Below, piece by piece: positions 11,262-20,221 of a stretch of DNA of 29,754 bases. The notes under the pieces are model-generated. The model saw only the letters and a list, made by a program, of their open reading frames with translations, searched no databases and had not been told where the DNA came from. The position numbers and the translations under genes are program-made. Origin of the DNA: Physocladia obscura (lineage: Eukaryota > Chytridiomycota > Chytridiomycetes > Chytridiales > Chytriomycetaceae); the NCBI GenBank assembly GCA_027596945.1, contig JADGJH010000116.1, forward strand, positions 1-29,754. The letters run 5' to 3'. Position 1 is the first letter of the stretch; every line of letters starts with the position of its first letter.

Positions 11262-13437
11262 ATGGCACCGTCCGAGCCACAGCCACAGCCACAGCCGGAG
11301 CAGGAGAAGGAAAAGGAAAAGGAGAGGGAAAAGGAGCAGGAGCAAGATCAGGAGGAGCAGCCGCAACAGGGTCAGGAGGAAACCAATACGCCCACGCCAA
11401 ACTGGGACCTGCTACCCGCAAAAGGCCGGCTGTACATCAAGATCATCGAGGCTCGCAATTTGTGGATTGCCGCGGACAAAGGTCGTGCGCGTCCGGCCGC
11501 CCGCAAGCCGTACTGCGTGGTCGAGTTTGAGAAAAATGAGTTTGTTACCCGCGAAGCTCTGCAGACAATAGTGTTGGAGTGCGTATCTAAACCACCAACC
11601 AACCCACAAACCTATCTGATTTCGTCTGATCTCATCTAACGTACAACCTACTATCAGTTCCGATGCTGCTGCTCTCGCAATGGAGGAGGAATCGAAACTC
11701 TATGGAACAAGTGTGTCACCCCCATCTCCCCTAGACGCCAAATATGCATTTCATTTCTCATTTCATTAATCAAACAACAACCCATACCAAATAAACAAAA
11801 GCAAACCAAAACAAAGACGAATCTGAAGGAAGCTGGATCTGTCCTGTCTGGAGGCATGAAGCGACTTTGTAATCCACCTTTTTTTTTTTTTGTGTTCCAG
11901 AGTAACTTTTTGTTGATGTGGGCTTATAGTGACGTCTCGCGCCCAGAATCCGAAGTTACTGTTACAATATGGGATCGTAACGAAGATAGCGAAGAAATTT
12001 TCCTTGGTCTGCTGAAAATCCTACCACCAACTGTTAACAACAACAGAGTATACGATCATTGGTTCAAATTAATGCCAAGACAATGGAAAGAGATGATCAG
12101 TGGTGATATTCGTATTCAACTCATGTATAAGTCTGTAGAGGTAAAACGAAACAAAAAAATAGTCAAAAGTTGCAGTGTTCACTTGTCTGTGTTGACCCTT
12201 CTTGTTGTCCTTGCAGTCAAACGCTTTGAATGCCGAAGATTTTTCGGTACTCAAACTAGTCGGTAAGGGAAGTTTTGGTAAAGTAGTGTTGGTCAAGAAA
12301 AAGAACACCGGTATGCTTTTTGTTTCTTTTCCTTGCAAACACATCTTAGTAGAAATACGGAAAAATAATATAATACAGGCCGTGTGTATGCAATGAAAAT
12401 TCTGACAAAAAAGCACATTGTTGCGCGCCAAGAAGTTGCGCATACAATCAGTGAACGAAACGTCCTAATCAAAGCCGCGAATTCACCTTTTTGTGTTGGC
12501 ATGAAGTTTTCGTTTCAAAGTCCAGATAAGCTATATTTAGTAACCGATTATATGAATGGCGGCGAACTTTTCTATCATTTGCAGAAAGTGACGGTGTTTA
12601 CTGAAGAGCAAGCAAAATTTTATGCTTGTGAATTGATTTGCGCACTGGACTTTCTGCATCGAGAGGGAATCATTTATCGTGATCTAAAACCTGAGGTACG
12701 GATTTGCCAAGTTTATATTTATATAAAACGTGTATAATATAGAATGTACTGCTCGATTCTAATGGCCATGTTGCCCTAGCCGATTTTGGGTTATGCAAAG
12801 AAAATATGACATTATCATCCACAACAAGCACTTTCTGTGGAACAGCAGCGTATTTGGCGCCAGAGATTCTATCTAGCGAAGGAGGATATAGTATGGCTGT
12901 GGACTGGTGGTCGCTGGGAATCCTGTTTTATGAAATGACAACTGGATTACCACCGTTCTATTCCGAAAATACCAATGTGATGTACAAGAAGATTTTGCAC
13001 AACCAGTTGCTTTTTCCAATTGGATTTTCTAGGGATGCCGAAGCGTTTGTCCGAGCAGTTTAGTTTCGTTTTTTTTTTTTTTTGTTTATTCCTTCTTTTA
13101 TTTTTTTTTACAAACTATTTCTCAGCTCCTCGATCGTAACCCCACGACACGCCTTGGATCGCACCCGGGTGGCGCTGAAGAAATCAAACGCCATATTTAT
13201 TTCCAATCAGTAGATTGGCCACGCCTTGAAAAAAAGCAAGTGATGCCGCCGTTCAAGCCGCAAGTAGAATCAGAGACAGATACAACAAATTTTGACGAGT
13301 TTTTCACGAATATGCCGCCAGACTCGTTGCCCAACAATAGTCTTCCGTTGAGTTCAACGTGGCAGGAACGATTCCGGGACTTCACGTATGAAGCTGAAGC
13401 TATGGGAAGTATACAGAGTATTCGATTGGAAGAATAA
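11262..13437 (+). CDS. SCH9: AGC protein kinase with C2 domain, Sch9 orthologue
   Basis: Predicted 556-aa serine/threonine kinase. In yeasts Sch9 is a TORC1 effector controlling growth, ribosome biogenesis and stress entry. Eight exons: 11262-11578, 11658-11710, 11817-11868, 11930-12140, 12217-12310, 12379-12695, 12743-13057 and 13126-13437. Order: a PQ/EK-rich N-terminus; C2 domain about 50-205 (RKPYCVVEFEKNEF, PVWRHEATFDVS); kinase domain from about 220. Seen: Gly loop GKGSFGKV (227-234), K249, YRDLKPEN (342-349), DFG at D362, activation-loop T378 in TFCGT, hydrophobic motif FRDFTY with T540. QEVAHTISER, C2 plus kinase order and PFKP tail favour Sch9 over Ypk1 or PKC. Exons 2 and 3 are only 53 and 52 nt; exon 3 could start 12 nt later at a second in-phase AG. 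Confidence 0.92.
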
Positions 13438-15231
13438 CTTTTTTTTTGGCCGTTTTGGATTTTTGATGGTATTTTTTTCTTTTTTTCTTTGTTGGCGGCT
13501 TTGCTATTTTTTTCTTTTTTCAAATGCACATTTTTTTGTTTGATTTTTTTTTTATTTGCTTGATGAGAGGGGAAAGGAAAGAAGGCTTATGGCTATTTTC
13601 ATTTTCTCATTAGTTTTTTAGTGTTGTTTTTTTATTACTCGAGAACAAATCACAAGCAAAACAGGAGAAATTGCCTTACTTTGTGAACCAGGTGGTTAGA
13701 TTTTCAAATTTAGTGACTTCTGTGAAGGAAAGCATTCGGATATTTGAACTGGCATAACAAAAAAAATTTGAACCAAGAATAAAACCCCAAAAAAAACAAA
13801 AAAATTTATATATCAAATGATATTCACTTTATTGTTTTTCACTTCAAGCCATACAGCTTTAAAGTTAGTTATTTTTCGAAGAAAAAAAAATTCTGCTCAG
13901 CCCTTGCAACTTTCAAAATTATTATTCACAATATTTTTATAAGATTTTTTGTATTTTTCACATAAGCAAACTTACTGCAATAAGAACACAAAATCCATTT
14001 GCTGCTTTCAACTGACAGACCACCATCAACAAATTTGCATTGCTGTTTAACGCTTTTTCCACACAAAATTATTTTTTGAGTCTCGAAAAATTGATGTCCA
14101 CCACAAAGGAATTGATTGAGCAGATTCTCAAGTTTCTTTCTTTTCCCAAAATTTGCAAGCTTTGAATCATTGCAAAAGTTTTTGATCCAGTTATCTCTTC
14201 TAGCATGCCAGTATATGCAAATTCTGTGCTTAGTAATATTAGATGGCAAAAAAGCATAACTTTGGGATGCCAACATTGAATTTTGGTGTCACTGGGCATT
14301 ATATTTGAGAACTTCCAAATTAACAGCAACAATTTGCTTACTGATGAATTCGCTGATTCTAAGAAAGGAATAATTTTCCTACGATTTGCAGCATTAAAAT
14401 GCAATCAAAAAAATTTTACTAATTTATATGATTTGTTATGTAATTATAATATTCAAGATTTAAACCCAGTGATTGAAACAACAGTTAAATTATAAAAAAT
14501 TTTCAAGACATGTATAAAGATGGCATCAATATTTCTTGACTGATTTTAAATTATATGTGAATGATGAAAGAAGATAGTTAAGATTTCAAGCTGTTTGAAA
14601 AAAATGAGAAACTGAATTATAAGTATAAAGAACACTGTTTCCCAGCATATCAATGTAGGCAATCATTCAGAATATATTAAATGAAAGCATTATGACATAG
14701 AGTCTTACAATGGATTAATTGATGTTATAGAATTTTTTAGAAATATTGATTTTGGAGATTCTTCCAATGTTTAAGAATGTTGTAGTTACATAAGCACAAA
14801 ATGAAAGAACTGAAGTATCTTTGGAAGGAAGGCCCTGTTTGCATCAGACAGATTGAAATGGTAACTGAGGTCATTCAGTATGAGAGGGTCATAACTGATG
14901 TCAGTGATACTTGGAGGAAAGATGACATCAGCAAGCATCATAAAGTAATTGCAAAAATGATGAAGCTGATGGGTAACAAAAACGTTTTGTGAAAGCATTC
15001 AAGTGTTAAATTNNNNNNNNNNTTTAAACCAATTAAAGATACTATTCTTCACCAAAATTTTTTTTTCCTACTTCTTGCTCAACCAAAAATGTAAATTTTT
15101 TTTACTAAATTGTTTCTTTACACGAAAATATGAAATCCAAAAATTACATCAAGTGCAAGAAGTCGAGTTTCCCCACTCATACATATGTATACACATTACA
15201 TTATATCAAAGATATGTCTGTAGTGCAGATT
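13438..15231. other. A/T-rich spacer with assembly gap, possible repeat remnant
   Basis: Spacer between the convergent SCH9 and GATA-C genes. 13438-13800 is T-rich 3' UTR with AATAAA at 13778-13783. From about 13900 the DNA turns very A/T-rich and holds short overlapping frames on both strands. The longest minus frame (14276-13926, 116 codons, ATG start) has several Cys pairs (CGG, CGKS, CSYC) that might be a zinc-binding remnant of a mobile element, but I recognise no family. Most of this block is interrupted by stops, so decayed sequence is likelier than a gene. Confidence 0.4.
15013..15022. other. Assembly gap (10 N)
   Basis: Ten undetermined bases. The true gap length is unknown, since a round 10 N is a common placeholder. 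It lies in the A/T-rich spacer, so no gene is visibly cut, but continuity of the cluster across this point rests on scaffolding. Confidence 0.98.
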
Positions 15232-16479
15232 TCAAAAGCCCAAATCTGCCATCAAATTCATTTCACTCATTCCATTACTACCACAAACATTGCTATTGCT
15301 GCCACGACTGGAAGTATCAAAAAAAGAAATTAAATTTTCAAGGTCAAACAATTCGTCATTTGAATGAGTGGCCACAATATCAGCAGGAATAGCAGTGGCA
15401 GGTATGATAGCCACTGGCGGCAACGGTGGCAACGGTTGCGGAAATGGTGGCGACAAAAACCGTGCGTTGCTGTGATTACTGTTGCTGAAATGTGACGACT
15501 TGGGCGACGACAAGGGTGTTAACAAAACCGAGGAAGATGAAGTGAAAATACGAGAAGAGAAACAATTTTCTTGTTGTTGAAATACGCCTGCCATCCTATC
15601 AAACATATGCCGCTGTTGCTGTTCTTGGAGCGGTAAATATGTTGAGGTTGCCAAGAGCTGCAGCTGCTGGTGTGTTGGTGGAATTTTGATGAGAGGAAGA
15701 AATTCGTTCATTGCTTGTGTCTCAGCATTTTGAGTTTTGGATGAAAAGAATTGTGTCTTCATCGCACGCTGTGTTAATTGTTGCGTTGTTCGTGGTGTTT
15801 TTGGGGCATTCACATAAAGCAGTCCAGATTTTTTTGATGACGATAATGTACTGCTGTTATTGGATCCTGATTTCTTTGATTTTCTTGTTGGTTTCCTAGT
15901 CATCCAAAGGGCCTCAGAACCGACTAAAAGCCGTTCACATTCAGGAGACCTGATAGGGGACAAAAACATAAACTCGCCCTTACTACTGCTGTTGGTGTTA
16001 TTTGTTGCCAACGATGGATCATGAAGTTGACGGCTAGTTCCGCCGTGTTTGCGAATGTACAAGCCGCATGCGTTGCAGAGATACTTTTTCTTGTCCAATG
16101 TACGTCGCCACATTGGTGAACTGGTTGTTTTGCAGTGTGTACATTCAACATTGCGTATTTGTTTTGCGCGTCGTTGTTGTTGTTGCTCTTGCTGTTGCTG
16201 CTGCTGCTGTTGTTCAGGTGTTGCCAGTGTTGCTGGTGGCGAATACACGCACTCTGTTTTTGTTGGGGCACAGGCAACGGAGACTGTCGCAAAGGAGGTG
16301 CAAGTCTGTGGTTGTGATACATAGAAATCTGCAGGGCTCAAGAACCAGCGCGCAAGTGACGTTGGCAAAAGCGCCGGAAATGCTCCGGTTTCCGCAGATT
16401 CTTGTAGAGTTTTATATGGGCCGTATGGCCCTTCAGATGCAAAGCGGAATCTCGTGGATTGGCCTGTGAACAACTGCAT
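15232..16479 (-). CDS. GATA-type zinc-finger transcription factor (GATA-C)
   Basis: Predicted 415-aa regulator in one exon. ATG 16479 is the first ATG; open codons upstream begin only with TTG. Unlike GATA-A the finger is near the N-terminus: ligands C113, C116, C135, C138 (18-residue loop, TSSPMWRR, CNACGLY). It follows a glutamine run (EQQQQQQQQEQQQQ) and a basic RRAKQIR. A Lys/Arg/Ser-rich region follows (TRKPTRKSKKSG), a possible nuclear localisation signal. The C-terminus is Pro/Ser-rich with PPFPQPLPPLPP and ends with hydrophobic/acidic segments (DELFDLENLISFF, MADLGF) that may activate transcription, by inference. Divergent from the S4/methyltransferase fusion gene, convergent with SCH9. 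Confidence 0.88.
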   Translation of the reverse strand: MQLFTGQSTRFRFASEGPYGPYKTLQESAETGAFPALLPTSLARWFLSPADFYVSQPQTCTSFATVSVACAPTKTECVYSPPATLATPEQQQQQQQQEQQQQRRAKQIRNVECTHCKTTSSPMWRRTLDKKKYLCNACGLYIRKHGGTSRQLHDPSLATNNTNSSSKGEFMFLSPIRSPECERLLVGSEALWMTRKPTRKSKKSGSNNSSTLSSSKKSGLLYVNAPKTPRTTQQLTQRAMKTQFFSSKTQNAETQAMNEFLPLIKIPPTHQQLQLLATSTYLPLQEQQQRHMFDRMAGVFQQQENCFSSRIFTSSSSVLLTPLSSPKSSHFSNSNHSNARFLSPPFPQPLPPLPPVAIIPATAIPADIVATHSNDELFDLENLISFFDTSSRGSNSNVCGSNGMSEMNLMADLGF

Positions 16480-17191
16480 GTTTTGACTAATAGCTCGTTT
16501 AATTTTTCTTTTCAATCAAAGCGATTATTAAAAATATAAAATTTGCAAAGTGAAAAATGCCCTTGTGCACATGATGAGGGTCTGATTCTGCGAAAGTCAC
16601 ATGCTTTATTTGATTACAGGAAAATTGTGAGTGAAGACTGTGTACTAATCAAAGTATTAAAAAAATTTCTAAAAAACAGAATCTCTTTAACTTTAACTAT
16701 GAAAGATTGGTCGATTATTTTTGTTTTCTGTTGAGTGAAAATGTGTTTGAAGTACCAAACAATACAAAAACAAACCAACCAGACAAGCAAAGAGGCATTA
16801 CTTCTCACTTAAAAGCTATAACTGTGGGTTTTTTTGAGTTAAATTGCATTTGCTTCCGAAATTGATCCACACGTGATGACGACAAAAATGTTTGTTCCGC
16901 GTCTTTCCACGTGATATGTCCTCTTGGAAAGAAACTCAAGAAAGCCCCGTCGGCTCAAATGAGCAAATATTATCCTTAGTAATAAACCAGCGACTTAGTA
17001 AACTGGCGGGGAGGAATGGTTTCAATTTTGTAACAACACTCAGCGCATTTCCGCGCCTCATCATGTGACCCAAAGTAAACTATATTTGCCGGACTTGGCG
17101 TGTTAACAACTGGGGTGCGACGACGTTAAACATTCAATAAGAGAGGAGAAAAGAAAAAGGAGAGGCAACGAAACATTTTTGAGAAAGTGAA
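16480..17191. promoter_or_regulatory. Divergent promoter with two CACGTG boxes
   Basis: 712 bp between GATA-C (minus) and the S4/methyltransferase fusion gene (plus). Two perfect CACGTG palindromes at 16870-16875 and 16908-16913, both followed by AT (CACGTGAT), are 38 bp apart start to start, and a related CATGTGAC lies near 17063. CACGTG is the core bound by Cbf1/USF-type bHLH proteins in fungi. The region near the fusion gene is G/C-richer (16980-17110) than the rest. No coding exon seen. Confidence 0.5.
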
Positions 17192-19273
17192 ATGAACAAA
17201 ACGGAAATTCAGCGAGCAGCATTGCCGGTCACAGTAACGCCGGAAGATTCAAGAACTTTGCACAAATTTCTGAGAGCTCGGTTTCCCACACTGATTCCTT
17301 CGCGACGGCAAGCATTGGAAGCAGTGGCGGCTGGACAAGTTGCGATCAACGGATCAACGATAGCCGCACCGATCCACAACACAAGCAGCTGCACGCCTCC
17401 AACTACAACTGCAACTACAACCACAATTGCATCTGTGAGCACTGATAGCATAGGTATTAGTGTTGGTACGGTTGATGCTGGTGCTGTCGATGCCACCGCT
17501 GCCCCCGAACTGAAGATTGGCGATACAGTGTCTGTCACGCGGACCGCCGAAGATGTCACGCGTCGGGCCGCCGAAGCTGTTGACGTTAATCTCTGCGCCG
17601 ACTTTAAAGGTGCCACAGTCTTTTGGAAAGCTGCCGGCGTTTCCATGGCCGCACCCGCGTTTCTGGACACGCTGAGAACTAGAATGCCGCCATCCGTGTC
17701 CGAACAAGTGTTCGACGCAATGCCCATGCAGCCACTCAACTTGCTCGCAAAAGCCGACTCGGGCTTGATTCTAGTCGCAAAATTAAAAGCCAATAGCCCC
17801 GCAAACACCAGTAATATCGACAGCACCGACACTAACATTAGCGACATACAACTGGTGTATCGCTGTATGGTGCACGGACGCGCTGGGTTGGCGAAAGGCG
17901 ACCAGTTCACTCTCGCAACGCCCCTGCAAGACGCGCCTGATTGTTCGACACGCTTCACTGTAGTCTCCTTCACTCGCACGCGCAACGCGTCAGACGGTTT
18001 CCTCACTACGCTCGACGCCACACCGCTTAAAAGCCACGCCCATAAACAGGTCCTTGGCCATCTATTCGCCTCTCCAAATCCTGTCATTGGCAACTCGCGT
18101 CTTGCTAAACAACACCGCACATGTCGGGATAAAGGAATGTTTTTATCGCTCATCTCCATAAGCTTTGTTGACTCTGACGGCCAGCGCTGCCTCGTGACTC
18201 ATCCAGAACCTACAAAATTCGAAGCGCTCCGGAAAAAGGAAGAAAAGTTTTTTTTGAAAAAACAGGATGAAATTGACGCTGCCGTTCGCGATTCAAAAAA
18301 ATTTAAATCTGATGACGGCAATCATTTTGAAGAAAATGCCAGCCGGAATCTAGATTGTACAAATGGAGGAAACTCTGACATTGCAAATGATACCATCTCA
18401 TCTATCCCAAAAAAGTCCTTCATGAACCCAGCTTACATTCGACAAGAAGCAGAATTTCGCGGGTTCAAATTCAAAGTCACACCATCTGTAATGATTCCAC
18501 GCCAGTCTTCAAGTGTTCTTGTCGACCGGGCTACTGCCCTATTCTCGCAACAGCACCATAATTTAAACCAGGATTCAGCAATACGTGTCCTGGATATGGG
18601 AACCGGATCAGCGTCTCTTATAATATCAACAGTCAAACATCTGGAGTTTCTTTTTCCGACGTTTGATCCCGCCCGGATTACGGGAATAGCATTCGACGCC
18701 TCCTCATCAGCCCTTGCAGTCTCACGTGAAAACATCATCATGCATAATCTTGCCACACGTATTGAAACAAAAATTTTGACGTTTGGGAAAGTTGCCAGTC
18801 TTTTTTCAAATTCCTCGACACCGTCAGGTGCTGCTGTTGAGGTTCCACTTCCCATAAATATTTTGCTCTGTAATCCTCCATACCTGTCTCCAACCTCACG
18901 AAAGATTGCCTCCATAGACAAGACGATGCTGGACGAAGAGCCGCCCGAAGCACTGTATGCCGGTTCATCTCAGTTTGAAGCCTATCATGAGATTGCTGAC
19001 GGAATTTTGAGTTCAGATAGCAATTATGCGGGTGGTAATGGCGCGTATAGAGTTTTTGCGCGTGGATGCGTGTTTGCTGTAGAAATTGGACATGGAATGG
19101 CTGAGAAGGTTCAGCGAATTTTTCAAGAGAAGATTTGTGCAGTGTCATTGTCAAATAGTAGCGATTGTGGAGATGGTTTTGCCGATAGTGACGGGAAGAG
19201 ATGGCGGTTTGTTGAGCTTGGAAGAGATTTTAGGGGATTGGAGAGGTGTTTGGTGTACGAAAAGATATTTTAG
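17192..19273 (+). CDS. S4 - degenerate pseudouridine synthase - HemK/PrmC methyltransferase fusion
   Basis: Intronless 693-aa protein with three recognisable parts. (1) Residues about 20-60: S4-like RNA-binding segment (LHKFLRARFPT, SRRQALEAVAAGQVAING), followed by a Thr/Ala-rich linker. (2) About 110-345: RluA-like fold signatures, LLAKADSGLILVAK, VYRCMVHGR, ATPLKSHAHKQVLGH, NPVIGN and THPEPTKFEALR. The family's catalytic Asp position (HRLDxxTSG) is Ala186 and the TGRTHQIR arginine is also lost, so it is probably inactive and may serve RNA binding. (3) About 411-693: HemK/PrmC-type SAM methyltransferase with IPRQSSSVLV, VLDMGTGS (about 466-473), NPPY at 561-564, ALYAGSSQFEAYHEI, EIGHG. The family N5-methylates the GGQ glutamine of release factors (mitochondrial Mtq1 in yeast). 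Substrate unproven; ribosome or rRNA association is inference. Confidence 0.85.
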   Translation: MNKTEIQRAALPVTVTPEDSRTLHKFLRARFPTLIPSRRQALEAVAAGQVAINGSTIAAPIHNTSSCTPPTTTATTTTIASVSTDSIGISVGTVDAGAVDATAAPELKIGDTVSVTRTAEDVTRRAAEAVDVNLCADFKGATVFWKAAGVSMAAPAFLDTLRTRMPPSVSEQVFDAMPMQPLNLLAKADSGLILVAKLKANSPANTSNIDSTDTNISDIQLVYRCMVHGRAGLAKGDQFTLATPLQDAPDCSTRFTVVSFTRTRNASDGFLTTLDATPLKSHAHKQVLGHLFASPNPVIGNSRLAKQHRTCRDKGMFLSLISISFVDSDGQRCLVTHPEPTKFEALRKKEEKFFLKKQDEIDAAVRDSKKFKSDDGNHFEENASRNLDCTNGGNSDIANDTISSIPKKSFMNPAYIRQEAEFRGFKFKVTPSVMIPRQSSSVLVDRATALFSQQHHNLNQDSAIRVLDMGTGSASLIISTVKHLEFLFPTFDPARITGIAFDASSSALAVSRENIIMHNLATRIETKILTFGKVASLFSNSSTPSGAAVEVPLPINILLCNPPYLSPTSRKIASIDKTMLDEEPPEALYAGSSQFEAYHEIADGILSSDSNYAGGNGAYRVFARGCVFAVEIGHGMAEKVQRIFQEKICAVSLSNSSDCGDGFADSDGKRWRFVELGRDFRGLERCLVYEKIF

Positions 19274-20013
19274 AAAAAAGCCATATTCACACTATTGTTA
19301 TTATTTATTCTTCATCGAAATATATATATTTAATCCAGCATGAAGAAGCAACATTCTTTGTCTGAAAAAAACAACGTAAAATCGCAAACCAAAACAAAAG
19401 TAAACGCAAATAGTGAAAACAGAACGAAAGATATGATTCTCAATATGGCTTTTATACATTCGTCGTTTCCACGGGACTCGAACTGCTCACTTCATTTCGT
19501 TTCTTGCAAATATTTATTTTTGAAACGGGCAAAAAAATACCACGGAAGGGGCTTCTACGCATCCATTACCTTTTTTATTATTTCAAACCACAGAAGAACA
19601 AAGAAATAAAATACAAACGTGTAACCAAAAGGCTTTTCCCGAAAAAAAAAAAAAAAAATTAACCAAAAAAAAAAAAAAAAGTGCGAAGGGTGGGTGGAAG
19701 GAAACCACATGGTTAGTGGTGGAGGTCGGAAATATGATAATCAAGACAAAAGAAAAAAAAATTAAAGAGAGAGGAAAAGTGAAATTGCATGAGGTCTGTC
19801 AATTTTCTACTAAACTTTTCCAAAAGCCCACCAAAGGTTCCATAAAAAAAAAAAAAAAAACTCGAATGTGAGTAGGAACATTTTTGAACTTTTCATTGTA
19901 TTTTATTTTTTTCACACCGTCGAAAGCTTCTCGCACATCAACCAATTGTCGTTATGTCAGCAAGAATAAAAATTCCAAAATAAATGGCTTTGTCTAAATT
20001 TTTGTTTTTATTT

Positions 20014-20078
20014 TGAGTCATTCATTAAATTCGTTTGCTGAAGACACGCACTTTCAAAAAAATTGAATGAATGACTCA
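20014..20078. promoter_or_regulatory. Inverted repeat with two TGASTCA (Gcn4/AP-1-type) sites
   Basis: Left arm TGAGTCATTCATT at 20014-20026 and right arm AATGAATGACTCA at 20066-20078 are perfect reverse complements, and the match extends to 17 of 18 with the flanking AATT. The arms are 39 bp apart. Each has the palindromic bZIP core TGA(G/C)TCA at its outer end. The repeat lies about 145-210 bp upstream of the GATA-D ATG. It can be read as paired binding sites, a cruciform/hairpin, or a small element's terminal repeats. Binding is inferred from motif only. Confidence 0.55.
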
Positions 20079-20097
20079 CAACCTTACTCATCTGTGA

Positions 20098-20103
20098 CAC
20101 GTG
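20098..20103. promoter_or_regulatory. CACGTG box upstream of GATA-D
   Basis: Perfect CACGTG followed by AC (CACGTGAC, the form favoured by Cbf1-type bHLH factors), 119 bp before the GATA-D start and 20 bp after the inverted repeat. The same core occurs twice in the GATA-C promoter. Confidence 0.4.
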
Positions 20104-20221
20104 ACATTTCAACGTTTTCAAAACCCTATTTTTTTCCCTTCAACACAAGAAAGATCCTTTTTATGATTTCCTTCCGTCATTTTTTTTATTTGACCGACAA
20201 CCATAAACTAATTGTAAACAA

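Larger units (their letters stand above)
19274..20221. other. Intergenic region with homopolymer tracts and GATA-D promoter
   Basis: Between the fusion gene and GATA-D. AATAAA at 19605-19610 may end the fusion transcript. Long A runs at about 19640-19656, 19664-19680 and 19844-19860 are typical assembly trouble spots. A TGATAA box is at 19735-19740. The part nearest GATA-D carries the inverted repeat and CACGTG box listed separately. An 89-codon ATG frame at 19340-19609 has no homology I recognise and lies in the likely 3' UTR. Confidence 0.5.

Noticed and set aside
17209..18159. 316-codon open frame on the minus strand
   Set aside because: Antisense to the S4/pseudouridine synthase part of the fusion gene, where codon third positions are G/C-rich. 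The plus frame has family motifs; the minus frame has none.
19460..19545. tRNA-like T-loop (TTCGAGT on the minus strand) with CGTTTC/GAAACG pairing
   Set aside because: The T stem does not pair, there is no D-arm or anticodon arm, and the distance between the pairing ends is about 64 nt. Treated as chance or at most a tRNA-derived relic.
19340..19609. 89-codon plus-strand frame with ATG
   Set aside because: Lies in the likely 3' UTR of the fusion gene, is Lys-rich from A-rich DNA, and shows no family resemblance.
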